DNA of 64,000 bases. Source: Emiliania huxleyi CCMP1516. Lineage: Eukaryota > Haptophyta > Isochrysidales > Noelaerhabdaceae. Below, piece after piece: positions 1-10,913 of this stretch; position 1 is the first letter of the stretch, and each line of letters opens with the position of its first letter. The stretch is from assembly GCF_000372725.1 (NCBI RefSeq), contig NW_005201792.1, positions 1,131,522 through 1,195,521 on the forward strand, given 5' to 3'. Position numbers and translations under genes: made by a program. The notes beneath the pieces were generated by a model. The model saw only the letters and a list, made by a program, of their open reading frames with translations, made no database searches and had not been told where the DNA came from.

Positions 1-352
1 ACAGGCGCCAACCTATCAGTTCTCAAAGCGACCCACCACCATCCCTCATCTACCGCCCGATCGACCGCATTCGTCTCTTGCGAGTTCCTCTTTGCTCCAA
101 GAGGTTCCAGGGAACGGGGAAACTCTGAGCTCCCTCCGCGTGGCGAGGTGGAGGGCGGCGAGTAGGTAGGCCCATACACAAATCAAAACAAACAAACGCG
201 TGAACAGGGTCTTGCCCGATCGTGTAACGCGATCCGAAATCTGCAACCGCTAACTTTTTACCAACCAAACTACCTTCGACCGTGTCTGAGCAAAACGGCG
301 TGCAGGGGCGTAAAAGTCGCCTACCGGTTGCCCAACCCCAGTGTTTGGAAAA

Positions 353-2310
353 ATGACGCCCATGCTCCGCGCGGTGGGGCTGGCGGTAGGCCTGACGCTG
401 AGTCGCTGTAGCGAGGACGTGTCGACGGGGGACGATGCGGACTATTGGGACGACGACTCGTACGGCTTCAGTGTAGCCGAGGGCTTTTGTGCGTTTCAGT
501 GCGATCCGGCATATCTCGGCGATGGGGAGTGTGATGATATGTGCAATGTGGAGGCGTGCGACTGGGACGGCACCGACTGCTTTCATGGCTACGGCGAGTG
601 CTACTCGCATCCGGACGGCTCCGACTACCGTGGTGCCCTCAACCACACCGAGAGCGGCTATCCGTGCCAAAAGTGGTCCGCGCAGTGGCCGCAGAGGCAC
701 ACGAGGATCCACACCAACTTCCCGCACGCGGGGCTCGGTGGGCACAGCTCTTGCCGAAACCCAGACAACGAGGCGCGGCCGTGGTGCTACACCACCGCCC
801 CGGAGACTCGGTGGGAGTACTGCGAAATTCCCCCACTGCAGCCGTCGTGCCACCACAACCCCAGCCACAGCCGAGAGGCGCCGTCGGCAGCTCGCCCCCT
901 CGATGAGGCGGGGAGCGGGGACACGGAGCGCAACCCGTACAACCTCTCCTTCTACGGCTTCGACTACTACTCGTCGTACGACATATTCCCCTCGGTCGTG
1001 TTTGAGCGCGACATTGTCAAGGCGCTGCCGCTCAACAAGCTCATCCACGGCCAGCTCGACGAGCACACGTACGTCTTTTACGAGGTGTGGATCCCCGCCT
1101 CGCCGGCCCAGTGCGTGGCCGCCCATACCGATCCACGCTGTCAAACCGCCAGGTGGAGATTCCTCGCTCGGTCGAGCTCATCAAAGCGGTCGTCGTGCCT
1201 GGCGAGGGCGACCCGGACCTCTACGTCTCGTTCGACAACCCCTTCCCCACCGGCGCGAACTACACCTTCCTCTCCGATAACTACGGTGTCGAAGAGGTGA
1301 CTCTCGGGCGGTACAACTACCTCTTCTGCGGCGCGGCGGGCGTCGAGGCGTCCTGCACGCTTCACCTCTCCATCCTCGCGTACGATGAGTACACGACTTT
1401 CTCCCTCGTCGTCTACGGCGTCGAGGACCCCACCGCGGAGGACGCGCCGTCCCTGCAGTGTGCGCCGGGCTGCGAATGGCCCTCCATTGGCGACGGAACC
1501 TGCAACCAGCAGTGCAACGTCGAGGCGTGCTTCTCCGACCGCGGCGACTGCGAGTGCGACCAGGACGTCACTCCGGACTGCATCGACGGCTGCCCCATCT
1601 CGTGCAAGCCCGAGTGGATCGGCGACCACTACTGCGACGAGGCGTGCTTCCGCGCCTCGTGCCAGTGGGATAAGCACGACTGCCTCAAGAGGGGCGAGAC
1701 GCCGTGCGGTGACGACTGTCTCCCGTCGTCGGTCGGCGACGGCGAGTGCGACGCCGCGTGCAACGTCGAGTCGTGCGGCTTCGACGCGAACGACTGCTTC
1801 CACAACCACGACGAGTGCTACGAGCGGCCCGACGGGGCTGACTACCGCGGCAAGGTGGCCACCACAGAGGGCGGCTACCCGTGCCAGCGGTGGTCGGACC
1901 AGTCGCCGCAGCCGCACACGCGCACCGCCCAGCACTACCCCTACTCGGGCCTCGGCGGGCACAATTTTTGCCGCAACCCCGACCGGGAGGAGCGGCCGTG
2001 GTGCTACGTGGCCGACAAGGACGCGGGCGTCCGTTGGGAGCACTGTGCCGTCGGCGAACCCTCGGAGAGCGCTTGCGTCCAGCCACCCCCGCCGGCACCA
2101 CCGCCTGCGGTCGAGGGAGCAGCGGCGGCGGTGGAGGTGGTAGGCGCATTTGTACTCGGCCTCTGCGCCATCCTCCTCCTCCTCTACTGCCGCCGGCTTA
2201 AGCACAAACGGGCGCTGCGCACGGGCAAGTTCACCCAGTATGGGGGCACGGACGACTCCATCCTGGGCAGCGGCCTTGAGATCAAGCCAGCCGTGCCCGA
2301 CTCGGCTTGA
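353..2310 (+). CDS. Kringle/LNR-repeat type I membrane protein
   Basis: Predicted cell-surface protein of 629 residues, exons 353-1084 and 1153-2310; the 68-nt GT-AG intron 1085-1152 restores the frame. The ATG at 353 begins a hydrophobic signal-like segment; an in-frame GTG 12 nt upstream is not needed. In order: an LNR (Lin-12/Notch) repeat at about residues 46-77, a kringle at about 81-158 (RPWCYT, then WEYC), a beta-rich stretch (DPDLYVSFDNP), three further Cys-rich LNR-like repeats, a second kringle (EERPWCY), one membrane span (AFVLGLCAILLLLY) and a short basic tail. Both module types are extracellular in known proteins; the ligand cannot be inferred. The intron start encodes VWIPAS while the following exon starts VEIPRS, a sign of local duplication. 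Confidence 0.8.
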
Positions 2311-3459
2311 GAACCGTACCCCCGTGGCGCGGCCCCCGCATGCCGAATGGTTTTAGTTTTTACCGGCGGCTCTCTGGCAGAGTCGAGAGATGGGCGAGAG
2401 TACACACACCGCCAACAGTGCGTTTCTCCAACTTTTTTGCGAGACGATTTAGAGAACAAGCCAAAAAAAAGAGCGCTGGTGATCCGCGCTGTCATCAGCA
2501 GATTGGGTACTGGGCCGCGGGCGACGAGAGGAAGAGGTGAGAGGTCTGAGGAGGGCGTTTATTAACCGTTTAACCATTAACGTTCTATTTCTGCATTCTG
2601 GGGGAGCTGACCGGGCGCCGCGCGCGCCCCACAACACACGCGCCACAAGGACAGACTCGCGCCGAGGCTCGGTCACGACGAGGCGCCGCGGGCCCACGAT
2701 GCATGAGGGTAATCGTTCAAGCACACGCTTCACTCCCTGCTATAACGGGGATAACGTGGTGCAGATCATCCGATATGCTCGGAAGACTGCGTGCTGCATT
2801 TGCACAAGCTCCTCGATGGAAAGAGGAGGCTTCCTCAATTTTGCTGCGAGTTTGGCTTTGTTTTTGGAGAGCCGCATGGTCGATCGGTCATTGGCGCAGA
2901 GGCGGACAAACTTCGCGGCGGTTTCTGTGTTGATGCCGTCCAGGCCAAGCGCACAGATGCCCTCATACGCATCCTCGAAGGCGGTGTCGGGCGGGCCGAT
3001 GCAGCAAGGACACCCAACAGTTGGCGCTTGCGCAGACTCGCCAGCAGCAGCGGGCGGCCCAAGCGCGGACTCGCCAGCAGCGCCATCCGCGTCAGCGACG
3101 GCGGGCCGCCCAAGCAAATACTCGGGCGTGACCCAGTGGCCGCCTGTGGACAGGCGTCCGAGCGCCATGAGCGGACTCGCGAGTCCCACAGAGACGACAG
3201 CGCGAAGGGATCGTTGTGCCTCGTAAGATCGGGGCGGTGGCAAGAAAAAGATGACCTCCACTCCCCGGCCCTGGATGTGAGGCTGCCGACTGCACTCCAA
3301 GTGCTCCAAGTGCTCTCGTGGCTGGCTGGTGCCCTTCCTGCGTGCTGGAGGAGGTGGCCTCTTGCTGTTAGGACCTGTATGGAGCAGCAGCTCTACGTGC
3401 AGCCTTGCGCTCCAAACAAAGGTCACTCGACAAGCCGCCGCCGCAGAGACAAAGACGCC
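2311..3459. other. Intergenic, repeat-bearing
   Basis: No gene is supported. A minus-strand reading at about 2740-3260 looks partly protein-like but joins no recognised family and runs into the TG tract. Positions about 3262-3325 contain CACTCCAAGTGCTCC and match, in inverted orientation, a segment at 18650-18712, so this is a dispersed repeat. Confidence 0.5.
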
Positions 3460-3679
<220 letters not shown>

Positions 3680-3742
3680 CTTCTGGAAAACAGTCCTGCT
3701 GCACGTATGCTTCTTGCACTTGTGCAAGATTGGGCGTCTTCT

Positions 3743-3956
3743 GCCGCAGTCCCTTTGATGGGAGGCCCCAGGGTGGGGGCCACCTCGAACCCCTAGCCAG
3801 GGATTCGAGCGGAGGGTGCCCCGGATTCATCTATCCGTCGGGCCCCGGTACATTCATTAGAACTGATCACTTTGCGCAGCAGCCGTCCCTTCGCCGACTG
3901 GACGGCAGTGCGCTGCGCTGTCGCTCTGTCGAGCACGCTCTCGTGCTTCGTTGTGA
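3743..3956. repeat. Two retroelement end segments joined (R1+R2)
   Basis: 3743-3833 (R1, containing GGGTGGGGGCCACCTCGAAC) is repeated at 26179-26269. 3834-3956 (R2, containing GTCGGGCCCCGGTAC) is repeated at 28690-28815. At the second locus R1 and R2 flank a reverse transcriptase element of about 2.4 kb; here they abut in the same order and orientation. This looks like an internally deleted copy. Confidence 0.7.
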
Positions 3957-5468
3957 CGCGGGAGTAAAGTCGAGAGGCAGCCCTCGACGAGCAGTCCGGC
4001 CTTCCTCAATCTTCCCCCTCTTCAGGGATGCAACCGTCGTGGGTCCAGATTTCGCAGTGGGCCGCCATCAGTGGCCTTCTCCCGTTCTGTGAGCCCGATC
4101 CCGCTGTGGCCAGCTACTTTGACAGACTCAGCGTCCTACGGCTGGCCGTCCTGGCCGCGGCGTGGCGCCGCATCCTCGGTTCTCTGTCCAACCTCGGCGT
4201 GTTCGGCACAGTGCACGTGGATGAGGATACTTTCCGGACGGCGTGCGCCCAGGCACTGCTCTCCCGTCAAATCCCCGTGCCCGAGCTCTTCTTGCAGTGG
4301 GGCACTCCGAGGCGATCGTACCCTTGGGACCAGAGGCAAGCGCGAGCGCTGCCCAAGCGGATCGCCGGCAACTAGTGCCGCCCGCGCCTGGCGCGACCGC
4401 CTTCAAGCGCGGGCGGCCCGTGGCTTTGCTCCATCAAACGGGACAAGGCAAAAACACAGTTGCACAGATACATGCCGGCGGCGCGACTCCCCCCCCGCAG
4501 ATCGTCCTCAGTGGGGGAGACCGCGACACCGGTGACGGAGCGCAGTTGGCGGGATTCACCGCCAGTGGATGCGTCATCATCTCGCTCGCTGCTCCGCCAG
4601 AGGCGCCACCTGAGGACGAGGGGTTGGAGGAGATGTCTTCCTCTTTACCCCGGAAAGGGGGCAATCGATACTCGACGGGCGGGTTCGGCGCGGCGTGAGA
4701 GCCGGAGCGAGGGGACCTCGCCATCGTTCGGCCGGCCTTGGCCTTGCCCTTCGGCTTATCTCCTGGCCGCCTGGCCTAGGGCAACGCATTGGGAATAGCG
4801 GCCGAGTCGTGGGGAGGGGTGCGCAGAGGCCTGAGCCTCAGGATCAAGGAAGACGTGTGCACATGCACAGCATGCATCACCATCAGAGGCGGGCCCGACC
4901 TCTCATCAGTGTGGCCCTGGTTCACTTGCCGCTTGCCTTCCCTGCGGCTCAATTAATTAGTCAGCTGGCGCGTAGGGGTAGGGCCATCGCGGGGCGCGGG
5001 GCTGGCGCGCGCAAAGCAAGCCAACCGCTGCCTGTGGGGGGTCGACACGAAGGTACAGTCACTGTACTCTTATACTGTCGACAGAGTGCCTGGGGGCTCT
5101 GAGAGGGTCAGGGTGGGGTGGGTGTTACGGTTTCGCGGTGATCGGTGATGTACCACATTCCACTGTCCCGGCTCCTGCGCTCCTCTCTCTTATATACACT
5201 TACACGCACAACGAATATATCAAATCATTTATAATTTATATGCCCGGATACCGATACGGCACGCACTCATACACGAAAAGCGCAGTCGATCCTCTATCAA
5301 AGAGATGGTGCAGCCGTCTCCACTGTCTCCACAACACAGGGCGCAGTTCGAAAAAGTGCCTAGCGCACACGCACGCACCCCACCGGCGCACCGGCACCGC
5401 CCACCCCACCCAACCTGCACAACCCCCCATCCCTTTCCCCCCTCTTGCTGCCTGCTACTACTACTTGC
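3957..5468. other. Region without a recognisable gene
   Basis: The best open frame is 4028-4375 (+, ATG, 115 residues), which resembles no family I know. The rest is GC-rich, with an A/T-richer patch near 5195-5250 that could hold 3' or promoter elements. I see no convincing splice or coding pattern. Confidence 0.4.
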
Positions 5469-7543
5469 TTACAGCATGCCCCGCGGAGGCGCGCCGACTG
5501 CGGCTTGCGGCAGCGTTGGAGGGCGTGCGTTTGAGGGGGAGCATGCAGCGGGGAGAGGGTGCGGTGACTGCCTGTCGTCGAGAGGCGTCGAGTAGACGCG
5601 CCGGAGCGTCGCATCCGGCATGAGCGCCTGTGGTTGGGGAGGTGCGGCAGTGAAGAGGAAGAGAGGGTGCGGGGGCGCGTGTGTGCCGAGGCGGGACGGC
5701 GGCGTCTGCTGCTCGCCTCGGCCCAGTTGCCGAGGAGGCCGCGGTCGAAGGGGTTGCGCACGACGCCGTCCTCGCCCTTGTAGACCTGCTTGATGTGCTC
5801 GTAGGTGGTCAGGTTGCGCGAGATGAGCAGCGCCTAGTGCGAGCTCCGGGGAGGGCTCGAGCCAGCCTGGCGCGAGGCGGCCAGGCTGCGCGGGGCGAGG
5901 TGCGCGTGGAATGAGCCGAAACCGACCAGCAGCGCGCTGACGGCGGCGCAATAGAGGCAGAGCAGCATCGCCACCGGGCAGGTACGCGCCGCCTCGAGCG
6001 CCGCGCGCCCACAGACCAAAGCGGAGGGGCGAGGGAGGGGCGGCGGCGGCGGGGGCGAGGCGTCCCCGTAGTAGGCGGCGGCGGCTTCATGGCTGGCGAG
6101 ACGCGAGGGCGAGAAGTGAGAAGGAGGGAGAGGGCAGGGGAGACAGGTGGCGGCGGCGCGCCTGTGCGCGTGCGGTCGGACCGGGCCGTGGTGCGGGTCG
6201 TGGTGGGCGAGGAGGGAGGCGGCGAGGAGGAGGAGGCGCGACGCGGAGGCGGTGAGGACGAGGGCGGCGTGGAGGGCCGTCGCCCACACAAAGCCAAAGA
6301 ACCACCGGTAGTTGTTGTGCCCGACCGAGTTGCCGATGTAGCAGCAGTAGTGGTCGTACCGCGCCACGCACCGGTCGGTGATCCGGCAGTGGTGCGTGCG
6401 CGGCGGGCGCAGATGGACGCAAGCGGTGCAGAAGCCGTCGGGGAAGCGGCGCTGCTGCTCGAGGTAGAGGGCCTTGCCTATGGGGGGACAGGGCAAGATG
6501 TGGGGAGATATCGCGAGATATGATCTCGAGGTAGAGGCCTTGCCCTCGCGCAGGAAGAGGACCGCCTCCGAGTGGCGACCCTGCTGCGAGAGGACCGCCG
6601 CCTTGACGGCGAGCTCGTCGAGCCTACTGTCGAGCGGGCTGGCGTCGAGCAGGGCCGCGGGCATGTGTCGCGCGGGCACGTGTCGCGCGAGGAGAGAGCG
6701 GCGGGAGGAGGCGACGAGGCGGAGGAGAGGAAGAGGAGAGAAGCCCTGGGCTGCAGCGGGGTCTGCGCACCGCTCCTCAATCGCGGTGCTCACCCGCTCC
6801 ACCTGCGCCCGCTGCGCCCGCTGCGCCGCCGAGACAGGAACGCCTCCGGGGTCGGCGAGGCCGGCCGCAAACATGAAGCCACTCGACGCGCCAAAGGTGA
6901 GGGCGGCGGCGAGGACGACGGGGGCGTTGCCCCACGCGACCAGGCCTGGCGCAACCTACGAGATAGCACGCCGCGCACTGAGCCGAGGCTCCTCTCCCGG
7001 CGGCGGCGGCGGCGGCGGCGGCGGTGGCGCCCAGACAAAGAAGGCTGCCGTCTCGAGCAGGATGAGCAGGAACCAGAGGACGAGCACAAGCGGCAGCCGG
7101 CACACCACGCGCGCATGCAGCCGCTGAGAGACGAGCAGGAAGCGCAGGTTCACGCGCTTCGTGCCTCCCACGATGTCGATCATCGGTATCCAGTGGATGT
7201 CACTCTTGCCGCTCAGGTACGGCTGCCGCGACGCCGGCGCAATGGAGAACTCTGTCTCTTCGCCGCGGCCCAGGAGGCCGAGCGGGTCGGAGACCTGATC
7301 GGCCGTGAGCGCCACCGAGTCGCCGTCGCGTGCCTCCGCCGGAGGCACACCCGTGCACGAGACCGCCGGGTCCGCCACAGAGAGCTGCTCGCCAGCCTCG
7401 GGATCGTCGAGCAGGCGCGTGTAGCCGCCACCGTTGTTACCAACGGGAAGCGAGTACCGCGCGGCGTGGGAGGTGGACCGGCTCCGCGCGACGGACACCG
7501 CGGTGGCCGCCTCCTTGGCCTCCCGCTCCGCCTTCTCGAGCAT
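5469..7543 (-). CDS. DHHC-family (DHYC variant) S-palmitoyltransferase
   Basis: Membrane enzyme that would transfer palmitate to cysteines of target proteins. It begins at the ATG at 7543. Visible in order: an N-terminal soluble region, membrane span LVLVLWFLLILLETAAFF, the zinc-binding Cys-rich domain (CTACVHLRPPRTHHC, then DHYCCYIGNSVGHNNY), further membrane spans (LLCLYCAAVSALLVG), and the C-terminal NLTTYEHIK and NPFDRGLLGNW signatures of the family. The catalytic motif is DHYC, as in the Akr1-type subgroup, not DHHC. Supported GC-AG introns: 6478-6543, 5834-5896 and 5628-5716. One or two more lie between 6560 and 6960 and are not resolved. Intron 6478-6543 begins with a near-perfect 20-nt copy of the next exon. 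Confidence 0.75.
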
Positions 7544-8125
7544 GCCAAGACTTTCAGCGCCAACGTTTGCCAGCGCGCGTTTCTTTTTCGTGTTCTCGAG
7601 GTAAGACGGGGAAATCCTTTGGCCGCGCGTTGGGTAGCGAGGATTGGTTTTCGTGGTAGGAATTCATCTCCCTCTTAAGGAGGTCCGCTGGTCAAGCGTG
7701 CACAAGACCCGCACCCGCTCCCGCTCCGGCGTGGGGAGTGCCAGGCGGGGCGGCGAGCGGAGATGGAGAGAGAGGGCGGTGCCTCGCTGTCGCGCGAGAG
7801 CGGCGAGAGCCAGTCTCCGAGGTCGTCTTGCTCCATAGGATTCGAACAAAATACGAATGATCCCAAAAGACACGAAACCAAAGGACCCACGGACTAATTG
7901 ACATACGTACGGAGCGCGTGAATGGGGGCTACCGGCGTAGAGTGGGGTAGGCGCAAAGCGAGTGACTTTGGGGGGTCATAATGACCCCGCCCGTCTTGGT
8001 CCCTCTGTACTTCCCAACACATTACGCACCCTCCTACCTACCCGGGCAAGCCCCGGTCCAGGCGCCGGCCTGAGGCATCGCAGAATCGAGAGAGGTTCCA
8101 GTGGGAGGGCCCAACTTCAGAATCG
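7544..8125. other. Intergenic
   Basis: Likely 5' flank of the palmitoyltransferase. No coding or RNA signal that I can support. Confidence 0.4.
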
Positions 8126-8129
8126 TGCT

Positions 8130-8205
8130 TTTGTTGGGTTGGGTTGTGGCTGGGTTGGGTTGGTTCGTTGGGTTGGGTTTGGTTGTTGGGTTGGGTTGTT
8201 CCAGA
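8130..8205. repeat. Degenerate GGGTT repeat
   Basis: Tandem TTGGGT/GGTTGGGTT units interspersed with TTGTGG and TTCGTTG. It resembles decayed telomere-like or simple repeat DNA, inside or just downstream of a minus-strand glycosyltransferase fragment. Confidence 0.8.
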
Positions 8206-8450
8206 GGGGGAGGGGTGGCTGTGCCCCCCGACTGCGCCGCCGCCCGCCCACCGGAGTCGAGCTCGAGGGCGCGGCAAGAGCCCCTTCGTCCCCGCGGGCG
8301 TAGCGAGCCCTGGCTAAAGATCGCGGCCTGTAGACGGGACGAGCAGTGCGCGACAGTGGGTGCAGGAGAGGTGATGGCAGGCGTGCGGCGCGGCAGGGGT
8401 CGCGCGGTGGGGGTGCGGGAGATGGTGGCGTGGGGCACGGCAGGGGTGGC

Positions 8451-8860
8451 GCGGACCCCCAGCAGCAACACTCCTGAGCCGTCGCATCGCGGCTCCTCGA
8501 GGAGAGCGGCGAGCTTGCTGCTGAGTTGACAGTGGAAGCGGACATCATCGTCCATCGCCAGCACCCGCTCGAGCCGCGGTGACCGCCGGATCATGCGCAG
8601 TAACCTCCGCATCGAGGCGAGGTAGCCCCTCTCGCCAGCAGTCAGGTATCCCGGGTCGCCGGGGCGCAGCACTTCTGTGGCTTGACCGACAGGTGCCTGC
8701 CGCCGCCACACGAGCACCGTCCGGTTTGTAGCGGTGTCGTACTCCGAATCATACTCCGCGCCGTACAGCGCCTGCCCGTTGGCAGCGAAGAAGCGGGCGC
8801 ACGTGCACTCCGTGCCCCGCGAGGATGTTCTCAATCCGGAGGTAGGCCTGCAGCAACGCG
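8451..8860 (-). CDS. Glycosyltransferase (GT25-like) exon, partial
   Basis: A minus-strand exon encodes GYLTAGERGYLASMRRLLR, then RVLAMDDDVRFH, then GVLLLG. This is the pattern of GT25/LPS-type glycosyltransferases (a conserved AGE-x-GxxxS/A-H/M-R segment followed by EDDV/DDDV, the metal-binding acidic motif). Upstream exons probably lie within 8860-9370 on the same strand (a frame with IALLQAYLRIENIL is suggestive), but I could not join them. Downstream frames are interrupted by the GGGTT repeat. It may be a broken gene. Confidence 0.45.
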
Positions 8861-9369
8861 ATGCTCGCCTCAGCGCTCTCGGTGCGCGGTCGGCGCAGAG
8901 ACGGAGGTGTGGTCCCGCTACCATCCAAGCTTCGAGCGAAGCGTGGCATGCCGGCAGGGGGTGGAGCCGCGCGCTACTGGCTTGACTACTTGGCTTGGCT
9001 ACTCTGCCCGGCCGCTACACCGCCGCACGACCTGCTCGTTGGCAGGGGTTTGGTTCAGGCTGAGGACAAGGGGCTGCCGAGATTCCTCCCACTGGGGGCC
9101 GACTGACCCAACCGAGCGTCTGGTGGAGCACTCGGGCACCCAGTAGCCGTGCTCCTCGTACCAGATCGATGGCGAATGGGAGCAGGAACGTAGTTTGAGC
9201 TGCACCTGTTGACGCCCGAGGTTTTTGCCTGCCGCCCCTGCCTCCAGCAAGGACTTGAGACTGTGCGCTGACGATCGCGAGGAGGCGCTGCTGCCGTTGC
9301 CTTGCCTCAGCGTGGCGACGTCGGCCAAAGAACTTCGTGGGTCATGAAGTTGCGCGCCGTGCTCCAACC

Positions 9370-10031
9370 ATTTGCACTCGAGACACGCAACTGTTATGAA
9401 GTTTAAGAGTCAAGGTGGCCGCACCCGATTTTGCCGATTTATTGTAGATGCAATGGAGAGTGTGTCAAAACGTCACGAAAATGCAGGGGGACAATCGACA
9501 AAATTTGGACAAGGCCGAGCGTTTTTAATCTCTGGCTCGGTCAGTCAGTGGGGCTGGGTGGGGGGGCCGAGCCGCCTCGGGGTGGCGGGCGGGCGGGCGT
9601 TTTGAAAAACAGAAAACAGAAAACAAGAGGGGGCCCGGGGGCCCAGGCCCCCCACTGGGAGTAGAAAATACGCCCAAGGGGGCCAAGGAGGCGGCGCGGG
9701 GAAGCAGCATCAGGTGGGAGCAGGAAGGATGGCGCTTAGGGTCGGCTTTGAACAAGGATTTCCAGGTTTTAGATCAGTATTGGTGTCGGCACACATCCCC
9801 ACATGAGGTCAGCGGCGCGCAGCACAGTGCCTCTACTCTCGCACACAGGCTGATTTTGGCTGTGCTTTCGAGTTTATTTTTGTTTTCAGACTAGGGGGCC
9901 CAACCCCCTCAGAGGCGGCGGGCGGGCGCCCACTGACCGAGAGATATCAAAAACGCCTTTTTGCTTTTAGCTAAAACAGCGCGCATCACCACAATGTCGA
10001 CTGCAAGTGTTCACAGTCGACAGTCGGAAGC
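9370..10031. other. Intergenic with an inverted-repeat pair
   Basis: No coding signal. 9517-9550 (GCGTTTTTAATCTCTGGCTC) recurs, inverted and diverged, at about 9925-9958, bracketing a G/C-homopolymer-rich core. This could be a small decayed terminal-inverted-repeat element. Confidence 0.35.
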
Positions 10032-10787
10032 TCAAGCCGCGAGGAAGCGAGCACGGCAGTCCGCCTCTGCGCGCGCCGCCACCTCGCATTCGTGCAGCTC
10101 GTCGCGAAGCCGCTCCTCCGTCGCCGCAGCCCGCGCTCGCTTAGCGAGTGAGTCCCGCTCGGCCATCAGCAGCTGCTCGGCCAGCGCGGCCTTCCGCACC
10201 TTGCCGTCGCGCACCGCCAGCGCGGCGTCGTATTCCGCCTGCCTGGCCTGGCTCTGCTGCAGGTGGCTGGCCAGCAGAGCGTCCAGCTGCTCGCCCGTCG
10301 CCGCCTTGACCTGTTCCTTGAACACCTCCTCCTCACGCGGCCGCTCCTCGATGAGCCGCCGCAGCGCGGCCTCCGCCGCGTCGCCGTCCTGCTTCAACCG
10401 CACCACTTCCTCATCGCTCAGCGCAGCGCGAGCTGCGCTGGCGGTGCGGCGGTGAGCGGGTGGCGCTGCCCCACCGGCGAGGCGGTGAGCGGGTGGAGCT
10501 GCCCCACTGGCGAGGCGGTGAGCGGGTGGAGCTGCCCCGCCGGCGCGGCGAATCGCGCCGCCCTCACCTGCAGTGCTGGGTGGTTCGCCGGCGGGCTGTC
10601 TGGAGCGGCGACCATGGGAAGGGCCGCCTCCGATAACAACCGACGGGTCTGGCGAGCTATCGAACAGGCTACGGCCATCGAGCTGGCCGTCGAGCTGCAT
10701 CATGGGTGCACCGTGCTTGCGAAGCGAGGGCCTCGGCGCCAGGTGCAGACCTGGCGCTGCGAAGAGGAGGGCAGCGACGGCGCACAT
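10032..10787 (-). CDS. Coiled-coil protein, possible plastid pre-sequence
   Basis: Single-exon reading of 251 residues from the ATG at 10787, chosen because it starts a hydrophobic segment (MCAVAALLFAAPGLHLAP) followed by RPSLRKHGAPMMQ. That pattern resembles a signal plus transit peptide of secondary-plastid algae; this is inference. The middle carries an 11-residue tandem repeat (AAPPAHRLAGG). The C-terminal half is highly charged and probably coiled coil (EEVVRLKQDGDAAEAALRRL onward). No known domain. An in-frame upstream start at 10913 would give 293 residues. Confidence 0.5.
   Translation of the reverse strand: MCAVAALLFAAPGLHLAPRPSLRKHGAPMMQLDGQLDGRSLFDSSPDPSVVIGGGPSHGRRSRQPAGEPPSTAGEGGAIRRAGGAAPPAHRLASGAAPPAHRLAGGAAPPAHRRTASAARAALSDEEVVRLKQDGDAAEAALRRLIEERPREEEVFKEQVKAATGEQLDALLASHLQQSQARQAEYDAALAVRDGKVRKAALAEQLLMAERDSLAKRARAAATEERLRDELHECEVAARAEADCRARFLAA
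10454..10550. repeat. 33-bp minisatellite within a coding region
   Basis: Three copies of a 33-bp unit (GGTGAGCGGGTGGAGCTGCC...) in frame, giving AAPPAHRLASG-type peptide repeats. The unit length preserves the reading frame. Confidence 0.85.
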
Positions 10788-10913
10788 GTGCAATGGACGC
10801 GGGCACTCGGTCGCTTGTGCTCTCGCACTCCACCGCTGCCAGCAACTCAACCAGGGCGTGCAGATCAGCAAAAAGAAAAATCCGCGCGCGCCGCTCCGAA
10901 GGAGGGAGACCAC

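Noticed and set aside
341..352. Earlier GTG start for the kringle protein
   Set aside because: Eukaryotic initiation favours the ATG at 353, which directly precedes the signal-like segment.
8130..8205. Internal telomere
   Set aside because: The GGGTT units are irregular and flanked by gene-like sequence; they do not form a canonical TTAGGG or TTTAGGG array.
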